A stretch of DNA of 64,000 bases from Cyclina sinensis (taxonomy: Eukaryota; Mollusca; Bivalvia; Venerida; Veneridae), in NCBI GenBank assembly GCA_012932295.1, contig JAAONU010000037.1, forward strand, positions 124,001-188,000, read 5' to 3'. The notes under the pieces were generated by a model. The model did no database searches and had not been told where the DNA came from. It worked only from the letters and a program-made list of their open reading frames with translations. Of this stretch, positions 1 through 29,587 are shown in pieces (position 1 is the first letter of the stretch; each line of letters begins with the position of its first letter). The position numbers were made by a program, and so were the translations under genes.

Positions 1-1262
1 TCAGGACTTTTCAATATGTCATTTTTCTATGCTGCTAGGCTGTTCATTTCATTCAAATGTTTCTAATTTTTTGTAGAATATGATGTGGATGGATTTCAGA
101 ACGTTTCAGTATGTCACCTATCTATGCTGCTAGGCTGTTCATTTCATTCAAATAAGTTTCTTGTGTTTGGAGAATATGATGTGAATGGATTTCAGAACGT
201 TTCAGTATGTCATTTTTCTTTGCTGCTAGGCTGTTCATTTCATTGAAATAAGTTTCTTTTTTTCTAGAATATGATGTGAATGAATTTCAGGACTTTTCAG
301 CATGTCATTTTTCTATGCTGCTAGGCTGCCAGACTGTTCATTTCATTCAAATAAGTTTTTTTTCTACAATATGATGTGAATGGATTTCAGAACGTTTCAG
401 TTTGTCATTTTTCTATGCTGCTAGGCTGTTCAGTTCATTCAAATAAGTTTCTAATTTTTGTAGAATGGGATGTGGATGGATTTCAGGGCGTTTCAGTATG
501 TCATTTTTCTATGCTGCTAGGCTGCTAGGCTGTTCAGTTCATTCAAATAAGTTTCTAATGTTTGTAGAATATGATGTGAATGGATTTCAGAACTGTTCAG
601 TTTGTCATTTTTCTATGCTGCTAGGCTGCCAGACTGTTCAGTTCATTCAAATAAGTTTCTAATTTTTGTAGAATATGATGTGGATGGATTTCAGAACGTT
701 TCAGTTTGTCATTTTTCTATGCTGCTAGGCTGTTCAGTTCATTCAAATAAGTTTCTAATTTTTGTAGAATATGATGTGGATGGATTTCAGGACGTTTCAG
801 TTTGTCATTTTTCTATGCTGCTAGGCTGCTAGGCTGTTCAGTTCATTCAAATAAGTTTCTAATGTTTGTAGAATATGATGTGAATGGATTTCAGGGCGTT
901 TCAGTATGTCATTTTTCTATGCTGCTAGGCTGCTAGGCTGTTCAGTTCATTCAAATAAGTTTCTAATGTTTGTAGAATATGATGTGAATGGATTTCAGAA
1001 CTGTTCAGTTTGTCATTTTTCTATGCTGCTAGGCTGCCAGACTGTTCATTGCATTCAAATAAGTTTCTAATTTTTGTAGAATGTGATGTGAAAGGATTTC
1101 AGGGCGTTTCAGTATGTCATTTTTCAATGCTGCTTGGCTGTTCATTTCATTCAAATAAGTTTATTGTGTTTGTAGAATATGAAGTGGATGGATTTCAGGA
1201 CGTTTCAATATATCATTTTCTATGCTTCTTTGCAGCTGAACTGTTTCAGAATCGGGATAGCC
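1..1262. repeat. Tandem array, about 95-bp unit
   Basis: About 13 head-to-tail copies of a 95-96 bp unit. Each contains CTATGCTGCTAGGCTGTTCA, then a TTCATTCAAATAAGTTTCT block and a GTAGAATATGATGTGAATGG block. Several copies carry an extra CTAGGCTG or a CCAGACTG step, so the array varies by small internal duplications. It continues off the left edge, decays after about 1210 and leaves a diverged last unit near 1290-1400. Short open frames run through it only because the unit lacks stops in some frames; no coding evidence is seen. Its position left of the methyltransferase exons suggests an intron or the 5' flank of that gene. Confidence 0.9.
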
Positions 1263-1719
1263 TAGAAAGCCAGTGATTATCTCTTGTTCATTTTCTCACT
1301 CAAATAACCTTCTAATGGTTGTAGAATATGATTTACATGCACTTCAGGGCGTTTTAATATTTCATTTTTTTCTAGGCTGATGGCCCGCCAGACTGCTAAC
1401 TTCACGCTGCTAGGCTGCTAACTTCACTGACATTTAAAGCTCTTACTTGTAGCTGAGCTAGAGCGAATGAGCTGAATTCAATGTTCGTGCATCCAAGTGT
1501 GACATTGACCTTGTCCTAAGGACACTGGGTTTTGTTCCACGCGTGTTCTTCTGTAACATCTTAAAATCCTTTCATGCATTGCTTAGTTACAGACTGTATG
1601 ATACACGGACAGAATGAATGACAGAAAGACGGTGCTATTTTATTTATAACCTCCCTCGAGGCATGACACCAAGGGTGTGACATATAGTCATAAAGTCATG
1701 GAAACCTCTTTTATTAAAG
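1263..1719. other. Non-coding stretch between array and first visible methyltransferase exon
   Basis: Holds a decayed repeat unit to about 1400 and then sequence in which I see no exon. The N-terminal part expected for a METTL27-type protein, with the YDxWAxxYD motif, was not found here, so that exon is probably left of the window or hidden by the array. Confidence 0.5.
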
Positions 1720-3267
1720 GTACTTGAATTGACTGGATATACGGGTCCCTCTAAGGTAGCTGATGTTGTAAGTGATTGTATCTCAAAAGAAAAAAAGGAC
1801 AAAGTACGCATTCTTGATGTTGGGGCAGGCACAGGTCTTGTAGGCAGAGAGGTGTGTATTTATAAAACGTTATTGTTCGCACTATATTGTCGGAAACAGA
1901 ACATATTACTCTTGCAGATCACATTGTTGCTCTGTTTAGTGAAGCAAACAGTGTATTATTAAATTTGCTGAACACCTTAGTTCCCTTATGTTTTAAGCAT
2001 AATGTACTTTGTCGTATTTCCAATTAACTGGGCATTGATTCTTCAGTGTTTATTCCTGTGTCACTTGTAGTTTGCCATAAGGCGAAAACGAGGCTTACGG
2101 TACAGAACCGATTTACTTGAGTAGGGATATTAGAATGCTTGAAGTCACGCCCACAGCAAAGGAGTTCCGTATACAAAGAGAATTTGCTCGTTGTACAAAA
2201 CAAATGTTACATTTAGTTTCTGTTTTTCTGGTTAATTAGAATCATTCATATATATTTTGTATATGTCAGGTATTATATTGCACTAACGGCGGGCATACTT
2301 ACGTAAGAAGAAATTAGTTTCCTGTTATAATATACTTCCATTTGGAAAGAAGAATTTAACTTATTGCTAAACTAATTTCGATATTTCTAGTTGCATAAAC
2401 GAGGGTTCCGACATATTGATGCCCTCGACCCGTCAGAAGCTATGTTAAATGAGGCAAAGAAATGGGAAGTGTATGAGAATTATATTGTCAACTTCATTTC
2501 TGGCTCTCCACTAAACATTCAGGCTGGTAATAATTTCTCTCTCCTAATACCTTGTATGGATAACTAAAATCACAATGATTTGAATACATATTTGCTCTTA
2601 TTTGCAAATTTAAGTAAATCTAGAAGCAGATGGTTTAGTTTTACCTTCAGGTATGCAATTTTTATTCTGGTCACGGAGTGACCGTTAATGTATCCTCACA
2701 CAAATGTCCATGTACTTAAATCGAAGTTGGGAGTCCAGCACTGTTATTTGCGTTATTTCTTAACTAAAGCCCACCTTAACCAAAACCAAGCCTATTTTAC
2801 GAAACATTCACTAGATGACATATGCATTTCAGATTCCTATGATGTACTGACGGGCTGTGGGGTATTTTCCGAAGCGCACGTGCCGGTTGAGGCTTTGCAT
2901 GAGATGATTCGTTTGGTGAAACCAGGTCTGTTATTCATATTTTCATACTCCTTTTATAGATTTATTCATGTGACCATAGTTATATAATTTAAATAACTAA
3001 TGCATAATAAATCAGATGGCATGTTGTGACTACTACAAACTGACACCTACATTTTGATTCAACACTATCACCCTTCTTTTTTCAGGTGGTTTTGTTGTAC
3101 TGGCGATTTCTCACGAGTTTCAAAACGAAAGTAGTACATACCAGCACTTAGAACCATTGATGGATAAACTGGGAACAGACAACAAGTGGAAGCAAGTTTC
3201 TAGCGAAATATTTCCGCATTATCATGGCGAACATAGCGGAAAAGTTTGGTGCTTTCAAGTGCTTTGA
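1720..3267 (+). CDS. METTL27: METTL27-like class I methyltransferase (3' four exons)
   Basis: Probable S-adenosylmethionine-dependent methyltransferase of the METTL27 (WBSCR27) family; the substrate is not established. Exons read 1720-1851, 2391-2526, 2833-2925 and 3086-3267, with AG/GT borders and consistent phases, ending in TGA. The first exon encodes VLELTGYTGPSKVADVV and then the SAM-binding motif ILDVGAGTGLVG. The second carries the motif II region HIDALDPSEAMLNEAKK. The third reads DSYDVLTGCGVFSEAHVP, then EALHEMIRLVKPG. The last reads GGFVVLAISHEFQNESS and ends HSGKVWCFQVL. The family normally begins with about 45 residues containing a YDxWAxxYD motif, which is missing here, so the gene is 5' incomplete in this window. 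A plain Met start in the first exon is unlikely, because the reading frame enters through an acceptor after TTATTAAAG. Candidate AATAAA signals follow near 3660 and 3764. Confidence 0.85.
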
Positions 3268-3539
3268 TGACACTAACAAGAATTATTTTTTTACCCGTTT
3301 GAAATGCATAACAAGCTATTTCATTCGAACTGGCAAGCATTAGTAACACATAAAATTATCAGTTGCTGGCAGTTTGGCAATGGTCTTTCATATGTTTGAT
3401 GTGTTATTACCTTTGGGACTCCAGTATTTGAGATCCAGAAAGTTTTTTTTGTATTTTAAGTAGTTTCAAGTCATTTGTGTTATCAAGATTTTTCAAGATG
3501 TTTTACCTCCACTTTAGCGAGTGGGTCTATACGATATAG

Positions 3540-3712
3540 AGGATATTTGTTTGTTTTTGTTGAAGATGGGAATTTATTTCATCGAGTGAACACCATATGT
3601 GATATTTTCACGAGTGGCACAGCCACGAGTGAAAATATCAACATATGGTGTTCACGAGATGAAATAAATTCCCATCTTCCACTAAAAAACAAACAAATTT
3701 TCTTTTTATTTT
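3540..3712. mobile_element. Long near-perfect hairpin, foldback MITE
   Basis: Two inverted arms of about 70 bases meet near position 3615. The left arm runs from TTTGTTTGTTTTTG through GAAGATGGGAATTTATTTCA to TATTTTCACGAGTGGC. The right arm is its complement, GCCACGAGTGAAAATATC on to CCCATCTTC and AAAACAAACAAA, with a few mismatches. There is almost no loop. No coding sequence is present. It lies about 270 bp downstream of the methyltransferase stop and could fall in its 3' UTR. A foldback or MITE copy is the simplest reading. Confidence 0.85.
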
Positions 3713-4369
3713 ATGCCAACACGTCAAAAATGGGTTTTTTATGATATTTTTAGTCAGGGCCTTCAATAAATTCCCCATGGTTAGCCCCAAATCAGTTAAT
3801 GCGTACTTTGGTTACTCCGCACACAAAAAAAGTGCAGACAATCTCCAATACATATGATAACTTTACTTCTGCTGAAATAAACTGAATACACTTTCATCAA
3901 ATAACATTTATTTTTGTCTACACAGTTTATCAATATTTATTGAATTTTTGCCATACATACTTTAATTATAAAAGCGGATTAATACCGAGTAATATTCAGT
4001 CAATTGAATTGAAAGTCGGCCATATTGGATATTGTCCATGTGAGTTATGTAAACAAATCAGACATTTTAAATAATTTATGGCGAATTTCATCATTGTTCA
4101 CAACTAGTTAGGCTCAGGAATTCAATATTATAATTGGATTTAACAAGGTAAATAAATTTCACTCGCTGTCACAGTCTGAAATACAGAGGATTCTCTTGTG
4201 GTGGGGAAATTCCTGAAGTTTCATCAAGCAGTAGTTCCGGCAAAAACAGTGTATTATCAAAATGGTAATTAACTGATTCAAAACAGTGTATTATCACTTT
4301 TATCTCACTGATATTTCCCTATATTTCATTGGTAGGCATAAAATAAAAAACCTTTTTATATGAGTTTCT

Positions 4370-4640
4370 TTCAGACCTAATATTGGCCCCACCTGAGGGT
4401 CACTTGATTTTACATATATTTATATCGGAAAAAAAACACTTTAAAAATCTTCTCTAAAATCCCACTAAACACAGAATTTTGTAATTTAATGTGAAGAATC
4501 CTCTAGTAGACCTCTACAGAAGTTGTTCATTTTATATTCCTTGAGTCAAAATAAGTCCCACCTTAGGGGTCACTTGGTTTTGCATAGACTATTATAGGGA
4601 AAAATCTAATGGGAAAGCACAAAGCTTAGAACTTTACTAT
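4370..4640. repeat. Diverged fragment of the GGGTCA/AAAATCTTCT repeat family
   Basis: Phrases such as CCCACCTGAGGGTCACTTG, an AAAATCTTCT block, CTAGTAGACCTCTAC and AAGTTGTTCA recur here. They match the units of the array at 38450-39420, so this is a degenerate two-unit relic of the same dispersed family. No gene is seen. Confidence 0.6.
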
Positions 4641-4975
4641 TTATTGGATGGGTAGGTACTTCCTATCCCCTGCACGGGATCCGCCCTCCCCCCCCCCCCC
4701 CCCTCAATTTTTGTTCCTATTTTTGCCTTTATGTTGATGCTTTTTTCTTGGATACGATGGTACTTTCCGTCCCCAACCCGATTTTTTTTATTTTCACTGT
4801 TTTCTTTCTCTTTTCGACGCGTAGGTACTTGCCCTTCCCCGTACAACTTTTTTTCCATTTCTTTACTTGTTTTTGGATGGGTAGATACTTGCCATCCCCC
4901 ATAAAATTTCTTTTTCATTATCAGTTTAGTTTTTGGATGGGTAGGTAGTTACTGTACCCACCACGGAGATCTCAA
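4640..4975. repeat. Degenerate tandem repeat with poly(C) tract
   Basis: About five diverged copies of a unit of about 65-70 bp built around TTGGATGGGTAGGTACTTGC followed by a C-rich block and a T-rich block. The first copy contains an uninterrupted C run at about 4687-4703, a likely length-variable site. The short open frames on both strands reflect low-complexity sequence. Confidence 0.75.
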
Positions 4976-6004
4976 CCACCCCCATCAGATGCTTTCTTTC
5001 AGCAGGAGGTATTACATCATGATATTTTTCGTTTCTTCAAGTTACTCAATATAATAATACCCTATTGGGTTCAAACATAAATCTATTAATATCCCAACAT
5101 TTCTGTCAAGTAAAACAGACGAGCGTTGGCGCCGCTCCACAGTGCTCGTTTCCACTTCTACGTCCGTGTACAAAACGAGGGGTAAATGCGTACAGGTGCT
5201 TCTCTAGCACTTCAAACTGTTCGCATCCATCCCCCTAATGCCCTAAAAGGTATAAGTACTAAACCCTACAGACACTAAAAGCTCTACAGCAGCATATAAT
5301 TCATATTGTAAATGAATTTTCACTATAAGAATTGACAAAAAAGAGACTGTTTCACACTTTCACCTTTCAACACTTCTTATTCTTTATCAGTTTCAGTTGT
5401 GACAAATTTCTATACTTATCATTTCTGCTTTTATAAAAATCACTGAACACTTGGGCTTGAAAACTTCACTGACCACTTCACTACACTCCACTTGTACATG
5501 CTTGTAATCCTGCTAGCAATTTATTCTAAACCCTCTCTGTAAAACTCAGTTAAACTGAGTATCAACAGAAAACATGGAATTTACACGTAAAGCAATAATA
5601 TATAACAAAGGTGCTGAATGTTTTTCCACATTTTATTTCATTTTAAAATATAATAACAGTTTTATCAATTTACAAACAACAGTGTTCATGAAAATGTAAT
5701 TCAGCACAACACTTTTTTAAACTTGTAACAATTTGTTTCATTTTGAAAATTTGAGTAAATTCCTTATGGATTCCACAGCAACAAAATAATTCTTTCAAAA
5801 ATTGTAACTTGTGCACTTTCATTTCCCTTATTTCCCCCACTGAACTTCTTTATTTTTCTTTTCAAGTTTTCGGTTTTAAAACTAGAGTAGTCATTGTTGA
5901 TGACAAATATCCCCCGCAATTGCGCATTGACTCAACAGCAGAAGAAAATCTTAACTCACATAAAGCTATGATGCCAGTATACAAAGAAAACTGAAAGACT
6001 AGCT
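4976..6004. other. Intergenic, no gene seen
   Basis: AT-rich sequence without a convincing exon. It contains GCGTTGGCGCCGC near 5122, which recurs inverted near 62660, and a few AATAAA-like strings. No splice-bounded conserved reading frame was found. Confidence 0.4.
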
Positions 6005-6935
6005 TGCCCCACAAGCTACAAGTTGACTTAAATCTGCATGTAAAAATGATACAAGTTCAATGGGAGATAACTCTGGGATGTCTTGATGGATATGAATCAA
6101 GTATTATGTCTTGCACATCTACACTGTGCATTGACTATGCCTGACGAATTTCAGTTCAATCTGTTGAAAACTGATGGAGGAGTTTGTGTCACAAGGTTAA
6201 ACGTGATAAAAATTCTAAGTTCAAGGGCAATAATTGTGCCTGGCTAGGTATGCATCAGAAATATGTCTTTCACATCTTCATTGCCTAATTACTATCTCTG
6301 CCAAGTGTCATTTCCATCGGTTGAAAAATGAAGGTATGTATTAAAAATGGGGAAGAGTTGTAAGTTCAAGGGGCAATAACTCTGCTTTGCCTGCATGGAT
6401 TTGCTCACAAAAATCTCATGCACATTAACATTGCCTGGTGACCATTTCTGCCAAGTTTCATTTCAATTGGTTGAAAACTGAAGAAGTAGGCGACACAAGG
6501 TATATGATTTACAAACAAAGAAGGAAGTATAAGTTCAAGTAGCAATAACTCTGCTATGCCTGTATTGATATGCATCAAAAATATGTCTTGCACATCTACA
6601 TTGCCTAGTGACCACTCCTGAAAAGTTTCATTTCAATTGGTTGAAAACTGAAGAAGGAGTTCATGACACAAGGTCTATAATTTACAAACATGGAAAAAAG
6701 TAGAAGTTCAAGGGGCAATAACTCTGCAATGCCTGTATGGATATGCATAAAAAATATGTCTTGCACATCTACATTGCCTAGTGACCACTCCTGAAAAGTT
6801 TCATTTCAATCAGTTGATGCAAGGTTAAGATGCCAAATGTGACAGACCGACCAACTGCCGGACCAACCGCCAAGGTGATTCCAGTATACCACCACCCACT
6901 GCAAACTTCGTTTGCGGGTGTATAAAAAACATTAT
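6005..6935. mobile_element. Dispersed element with 155-173 bp tandem units
   Basis: Five diverged units repeat the phrases AAGTTCAAGGGGCAATAACT, ATATGTCTTGCACATCTAC, ATTGCCTAGTGACCA and TTTCATTTCAATTGGTTGAA. The right end is GACAGACCGACCAACTGCC, then AAACTTCGTTTGCGGGTGTA. This composition is typical of a very common bivalve dispersed repeat (family-level recollection). No transposase frame is present, so it would be non-autonomous. Confidence 0.8.
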
Positions 6936-8690
6936 CTTACTTTCAGTTTCTTGATTTCAAAAATGATTTCCATTGTTCTGATTTCAAAAATGATTAGTTA
7001 GAATAGAGATCAGGCTTTTTTTCTCTCTCAAAATAATCATGACAAATTCATCAACTATTATTCGCTCTTCATTGTCTTAGAATATAATACAGAAAAGTCT
7101 GAAATCTCATAACAAAATGTGATAAAGATTGTAATATCATTATGAATAAAACAATTTTTACTGAACCTTTTTTGGTCTCAAATTGCATTTTTATTAAGAA
7201 TAATAAATGTTAAGAGCACAACACTGGCTTCATTTGGTTTTGTTAACTACCATTGAGATGTATTTCGGTTAAGTTTAACCTCTACCCTATATTAATATAA
7301 TGGACTGGTCCATCACTCAGTTAAGACTGATCCATTAAATATTTACAGGGGTATCAACTGTAACTGACTGAAAAGTGAACAGTGTCTGTCATGGACAGAC
7401 TGTACAGATTTGAAGGCCGATCATGGTCTGAGCTGATTGTAAAGGCTTAAAGAACCATTTCCACTAGTCAGCATGGTGACTGTTTACTGGCTATCAGTCC
7501 TTGAAATTACAAACACTGGATCCTTGACCTTCACAAGGAAGTGCCAACTTACTACCTACCATTAAAGCTCTGCCATAATTAAGGCTTAAACTTATGACCC
7601 TAAATCATTTAGAAGTTACAGTCATTTATCTGTAAGTCAGCAACCTTCATCACCTGACCACACTGGCAGACAAACAACATTACATTTTTCAGAGCAATTT
7701 TAGAAGCTACAAAGCAGTCTGATTCCAACATTCATCAATGTTTACTTTGTAAACAGCATTAAATGAAACTGTATATTATGTTTAACAATATACAAATAAT
7801 AACGGTACTCAATACCATTACTGAATTATTTACAGTAAATGAATGACACTGTATTCTTTTTGTTTTGATACATAATGTAATTCCTGAAAATCACTGTATG
7901 TACATTTACAACATGTATTTTATAAACAATGCAAAATGATTAAAAGTTTGACAACATATCCTCAATTAAAACATTCTATCATAAAACGTTCTTTTCTCAG
8001 CAAAAACATATCAGTATAAAGTGAATATTGTGTCTGCAAATGACACAGTTATATTTATACATATATTTACAAAGATGACATGTTGAACATAACATCTTAA
8101 CATTCATTCAAAGACAGATATTTAGATCTTGGAAATTAGATAAAAAAAACAAAAAAACAAATAACAAATTCATATTAAACAGCATTATCATTTTATGAAT
8201 TTACAGAAACATTGTCATTCGAAAACCTTGATTATCCCTGCATGGAAGTCCTATTCAAGGTTTTTGAAACATTTTTTGGGAAACCAAGGATTTTTGTAAT
8301 CATCTTCTAGGTATATTAAAGTTTAGCACTAAATGTTCAGGTTAGCAGTAAATCTGACACGGTCTACAATCATTTTGTTTTTTGTTTTGTTCAACATGGT
8401 ATTTTTACTAAGAAACAAAGCAGATAAATTACATGTATCTGACTAAAGCTTAAAATGCCAAAGCTTTAATAACAAAATTTGCAAAACTGGGGTACTTAGG
8501 TTGCAAAATGTTGGAAAGATGGGTAGACAAAGAAAAAAAAAAAAGTTTTAAATTCAACTGGTACATAGTTGACTGGTGATCTTTATTCCTTGTATTTAAA
8601 ATTCTTACTGTGGCATAGTTCAAAGAAATTCAGATGAAAACCCTATAGTAAAAGGAAGTAATTGTCAACAAGAAGCGCCGCAATGCGACG
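6936..8690. other. Intergenic or long 3' UTR, no gene seen
   Basis: AT-rich sequence with no splice-bounded exon on either strand. It lies beyond the poly(A) polymerase stop on the minus side and could include distal 3' UTR if a distal polyadenylation site is used. I see no direct sign of that. Confidence 0.4.
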
Positions 8691-9537
8691 AAACAGGTTT
8701 TCAAGAAATATGGCAGTGAAGTAAAAATGGTGCTGTTATTTTGGTACCAACACAGGAAGTTGGTTTCAATAGTTCAAAATAAAAATAAATCAGCTACCTG
8801 AGTAGCAATGCCAGGCTGTATTTTCATGTAAGCTACACACATGCCAAGTTGAGTATCAATAGGTCAAAGTGTGCTGAAGTTATTGAGTAGAAACTGAAAA
8901 TTCTATTGTAAGCAAGTGACCTTGATCACAGACACCTGGGTAGCAATCCCAAGCTGCCTCTTAATATAAGCTACCCATAAACCAAGTTTAGCATCAATAG
9001 ACCAAAGCAAACTCAAGTTATTGAGCAGAAACTGATTTTCTATTTTTAGCAACAGTGACCTTGACCTTGATCACAGACACCTGGGTAGCAATCCCAAGCT
9101 GCCCCTTGATATAAGCTACCCATACACCAAGTTTGGGGTCAATAGATCAAAGCAAACTCAAGTTATTGAGCAGAAACTGAATTTCTATTTTTAGCAACAG
9201 TGACCTTGACCTTGATCACAGACACCTGGGTAGCAATCCCAAGCTGCCTCTTGATATAAGCTTCTCATATACCAAGTTTGGGGTCAATAGGTCAAAGCAA
9301 ACTCAAGTTATTGAGCGGAAACTGAATTTCTATTTTTAGCAACAGTGACCTTGACCTTGATCACAGACACCTGGGTAGCAATCCCAAGCTGCCTCTTGAT
9401 ATAAGCTACCCATACACCAAGTTTGGCATCAATAGGCCAAAGTAAATCAAGTTATTGAGCGGAAACCAAAAGATGACGCACGCCCGCCCGCCGACTTCAG
9501 CATTTCAATAACCAGTTTTCGTTGAAAACCTGGTTAA
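8691..9537. mobile_element. TIR-bounded element with five ~145-bp tandem units
   Basis: The core is five units of about 145 bp containing GACACCTGGGTAGCAATCCC, AAGCTGCCTCTTGATATAAG, CAAAGCAAACTCAAGTTATT and TGACCTTGACCTTGATCAC. The left edge reads AAACAGGTTTTCAA and the right edge TTGAAAACCTGGTTAA, an imperfect inverted pair. A CGCACGCCCGCCCGCCGACT segment precedes the right end. No open reading frame of note is present, so this looks like a non-autonomous DNA element with a tandem core. Confidence 0.75.
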
Positions 9538-11241
9538 TAAAAAACTTAGCAAAGTACTGCGAAGTTGTGTAACAGAACTCTGTATGTACACCAAGTGTTA
9601 TAAATACCTTTACATGACATACTCATACAAAATCTTAAGAAATTGTCAAACAAATGTTGAACAAGAAATGCTAAGGTGAAATGAGATGTCAAACTTCAGG
9701 TAAATTCTTTTAAAGTCTGAAAATTGTACAGGTTTGTAACATTCACCAGTTCAGATACCTACCTTCTAGAATCAGAATTCAGACTGATGACTGTTATAAT
9801 TCATAACTAAAAAATATAGATTTTATTGGATCACTTACTAAACTTGGACAGTAAAGTATGATCATTAACATTGTTTCAAAGTTCCATAAAAACTGAATCC
9901 AAATAAATCTGTTGACTTGAAAAGCGATGTTAAAAAGCCAAAAGGAAAAAATTTTTTTCAAAAACCTGCTGTAATGCTTGAAACAGAAAAAAGGGTTTAA
10001 CTTCTAAAACATTTTGAAATGGGCAAAGGAGTAAAGAGGCTTTGCAAAGAATTTTTATCCAATGTTGTTAAACTACCAAGTAAAACAATAATGTTTTCAA
10101 TACACTAGCCTGATACCTTTAAAGCAGTTCTTCACTTCTGGGTGATATCTATTTTGTTTGGGTGGGGTGTTGGGGGTCTGCAAATATCAACACCACTCTC
10201 AAAAGTTTACTTAACATTATAAGCACTAGTTACTGTATCACTACTTCCATGGAATAAAAAAAAGAACAAAAATGAGTATTTACAATAAGTTTAACAATGC
10301 TAGTATTTACATTATGAATGAAACTGGTTATCTTGTATGCATGTATATTTTCTATGTGCAAATGTGTGAACAACAATCATGGAAATGTTCTAACCTAACA
10401 TGTTTGTCAAAATAGCATTTCCAGAGTAGTTATACCAATCAGTGTTTCCTAAAAGTAGTAACCTATGTCTAGACTTATTACTCTCACCAACACTAATTTC
10501 ATTCTTTTATTTCTAAAATAGTGTGAATCTGCTTTTATTGTTCAACTACCACAAGATCAACTGAGTCAATTGATTAATTACAAACTAACAATGACAAAAC
10601 AGCATATTGGCTTTACCTTTAAAAATGTCTTCCTAAATTGTCAGACTGAATTATCCAGTTAAAAGAAATGTGGCAGTAAGAAAGGTTATCAATTAATTTT
10701 CAATGAGAGTTATCTCTTTATGGTGAATTATGCTGAACACAAATACCTTCCTATAAATAATATATATATGAATTAAAACTTATATGTAAATGAACTATGG
10801 TAAGACTTAAAGCAAGCTGAATTGGAAGTTTCTGAAGTTTGCAAAATAATCCCTAAATGCTGAAATAAAAATCTAACAGCAAAAGAAGTGTGAAGTCTTT
10901 CACTTCATTTTATGAGTGTAAAACTTTGGAAAAGCATTTGTATAGAAAAACTTTATACAGTCATCTGAAATAATGTTGAAGTATAACTTCTCTAAAACAA
11001 TAACTGATTATAAAAGATATACTTTCTTCATCAGGTTTCATGTAATTCTGACAAAATATTTGCCAAGGAACACTAAAAACTTCATCCAAGAACTGAATTT
11101 TAACATGTGAATGAAAAATATTGCTTTTCTTTTCCTGAAGGACTTCTGACCCTTGATGAAAAATCAAGTTATCTGAATCAGTCACGTCAAAAGAAAAACA
11201 AACAAGAATGAATGAGATACAAAAAATGTGGAACCAATCTG
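9538..11241 (-). other. Probable 3' UTR and flank of the poly(A) polymerase gene
   Basis: No exon is seen. On the minus strand this directly follows the poly(A) polymerase stop codon. Minus-strand AATAAA hexamers occur at 10534-10539 and 10506-10511 (seen as TTTATT on the plus strand), 700-740 bases past the stop. They are plausible but unproven cleavage signals. Confidence 0.4.
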
Positions 11242-28113
<16,872 letters not shown>

Positions 28114-28553
28114 CTGAAATGATCATTTAATTAGGTATGGGTTAGTTATACTGCTATGCATTACCTGGCAAAGTGATGTTTACTCTTTGGTTAGAGAAAA
28201 AAAGATATTGACATTACATTCATAACAAAAAACAAACTTATAAATAAGCCACCATCCATCAAGAAATACAGACTACAGATTAAAGCAGAGCACACCAGCA
28301 GCAGAAGAATCTGAATATGGTATATTACTTTACAACCCAACTCATAGGCTTAAGTTCAATGAAACAAAATCTCATCACTAAAACAACACTGAAACTTATG
28401 AGAAAATTGTCCACACTCAGAAAACGATTTACCAAATAATGAGTCTGGTGAGTGGAAAAGAGACATAGTTTGCAAAATAAAATAAGTCTCAAAATAGCAT
28501 GTTTAAATATTTTGTCATGTTTGTTAGTCGCATAAATGTTGTTTTTTCCTTAC

Positions 28554-28760
28554 CTGACGATAGTTGTGAGAAAATGATGCAGTATACAATACCTTTTCTT
28601 TAAAAATATCAGTCTTTCAACCTCAGTCGAGGAATAGGTTCAATCTTTTACAGGTTTATACGATCAAACATATTTTTGACCAATGTTTTCTTTTTCGTTG
28701 TTCTCAAATTAATGGCGGAAAAACATATCCGAATACATGGTTTCTTCGTATTATTTTTTT
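28554..28760 (-). promoter_or_regulatory. Likely 5' UTR exon and promoter of poly(A) polymerase
   Basis: On the minus strand CTATCGTCAG is followed by a consensus donor GTAAGG at 28553, and the first coding exon starts straight after an acceptor (TTTCAG then ATG). This implies an untranslated first exon ending at 28554. No ATG is seen in the bases just before the donor. The transcription start is not resolved. Confidence 0.55.
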
Positions 28761-29384
28761 TTCAATATTTCAAATTCTCAATTTAATTCGATATCACACG
28801 GCTGTGATACAATTAATTTTCAACAATGAAAATCATGGCAACTAATAAAAATAATAAAGAGACTATTTTTTTCTTCTTTTTTGACTGTTTTATTTTTCAT
28901 ATAAGCGGAAAGTCATTATAACTACAAAAAAGAATGTGCAGAAAAAAGTCCATGTCCATAAATTGATTACATTTTTATTCCTTAATCTCACGGATGGAAG
29001 ACATATCTACACAGATATATACAAGGTGCACAATCAATTTGGCTTATTGAGTAAAGGAAAAGTCGACTTTTCGATGCATTGATTATATTTTATTTCTACA
29101 TTCATAATTTCTTTTTTATAAAATGAAAAAATTACTATTGTTACATGACACATAAAAAACAACAATGTCCAATCAACACCTATATTAATGACATGATTAT
29201 TTAATTAGCTTAGGGTCTTCCATATGATCTTACGTCATGGATTAAGCATCATAGCAGGCAATCCTACTGTGATATTTCACGAGTAATAAAGATTAAGTAC
29301 AGTAAAATACAATACCAGTTAACACCTATATAAAAGACAAGGTTATTTGATTAACTTCATTAATCCCTTCAAACGAACGCAGTA

Positions 29385-29475
29385 TCATCATCAAAAAAAA
29401 ACAAAAAAAAAAAAAAAAACAACAAAAAACAAAACAAAACAAACAAACAAAAAACAACAACAAAAAAACAAGAAA
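29385..29475. repeat. A-rich low-complexity tract
   Basis: A nearly pure A and CAAAA tract. The lysine-rich open frame over it is an artefact of the tract. Confidence 0.85.
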
Positions 29476-29587
29476 CCTATTTTGATTTTGAAATTAATTT
29501 GTGCATTAATTAATATGAAAACCTTTAATAATTCATATTATATATACAATTTTATATTACATTCTTTTAATTCACTTGAGTCCTTTT

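Noticed and set aside
4637..4948. Overlapping open frames on both strands around 4.7 kb
   Set aside because: Low-complexity tandem repeat with a poly(C) run; no coding signal.
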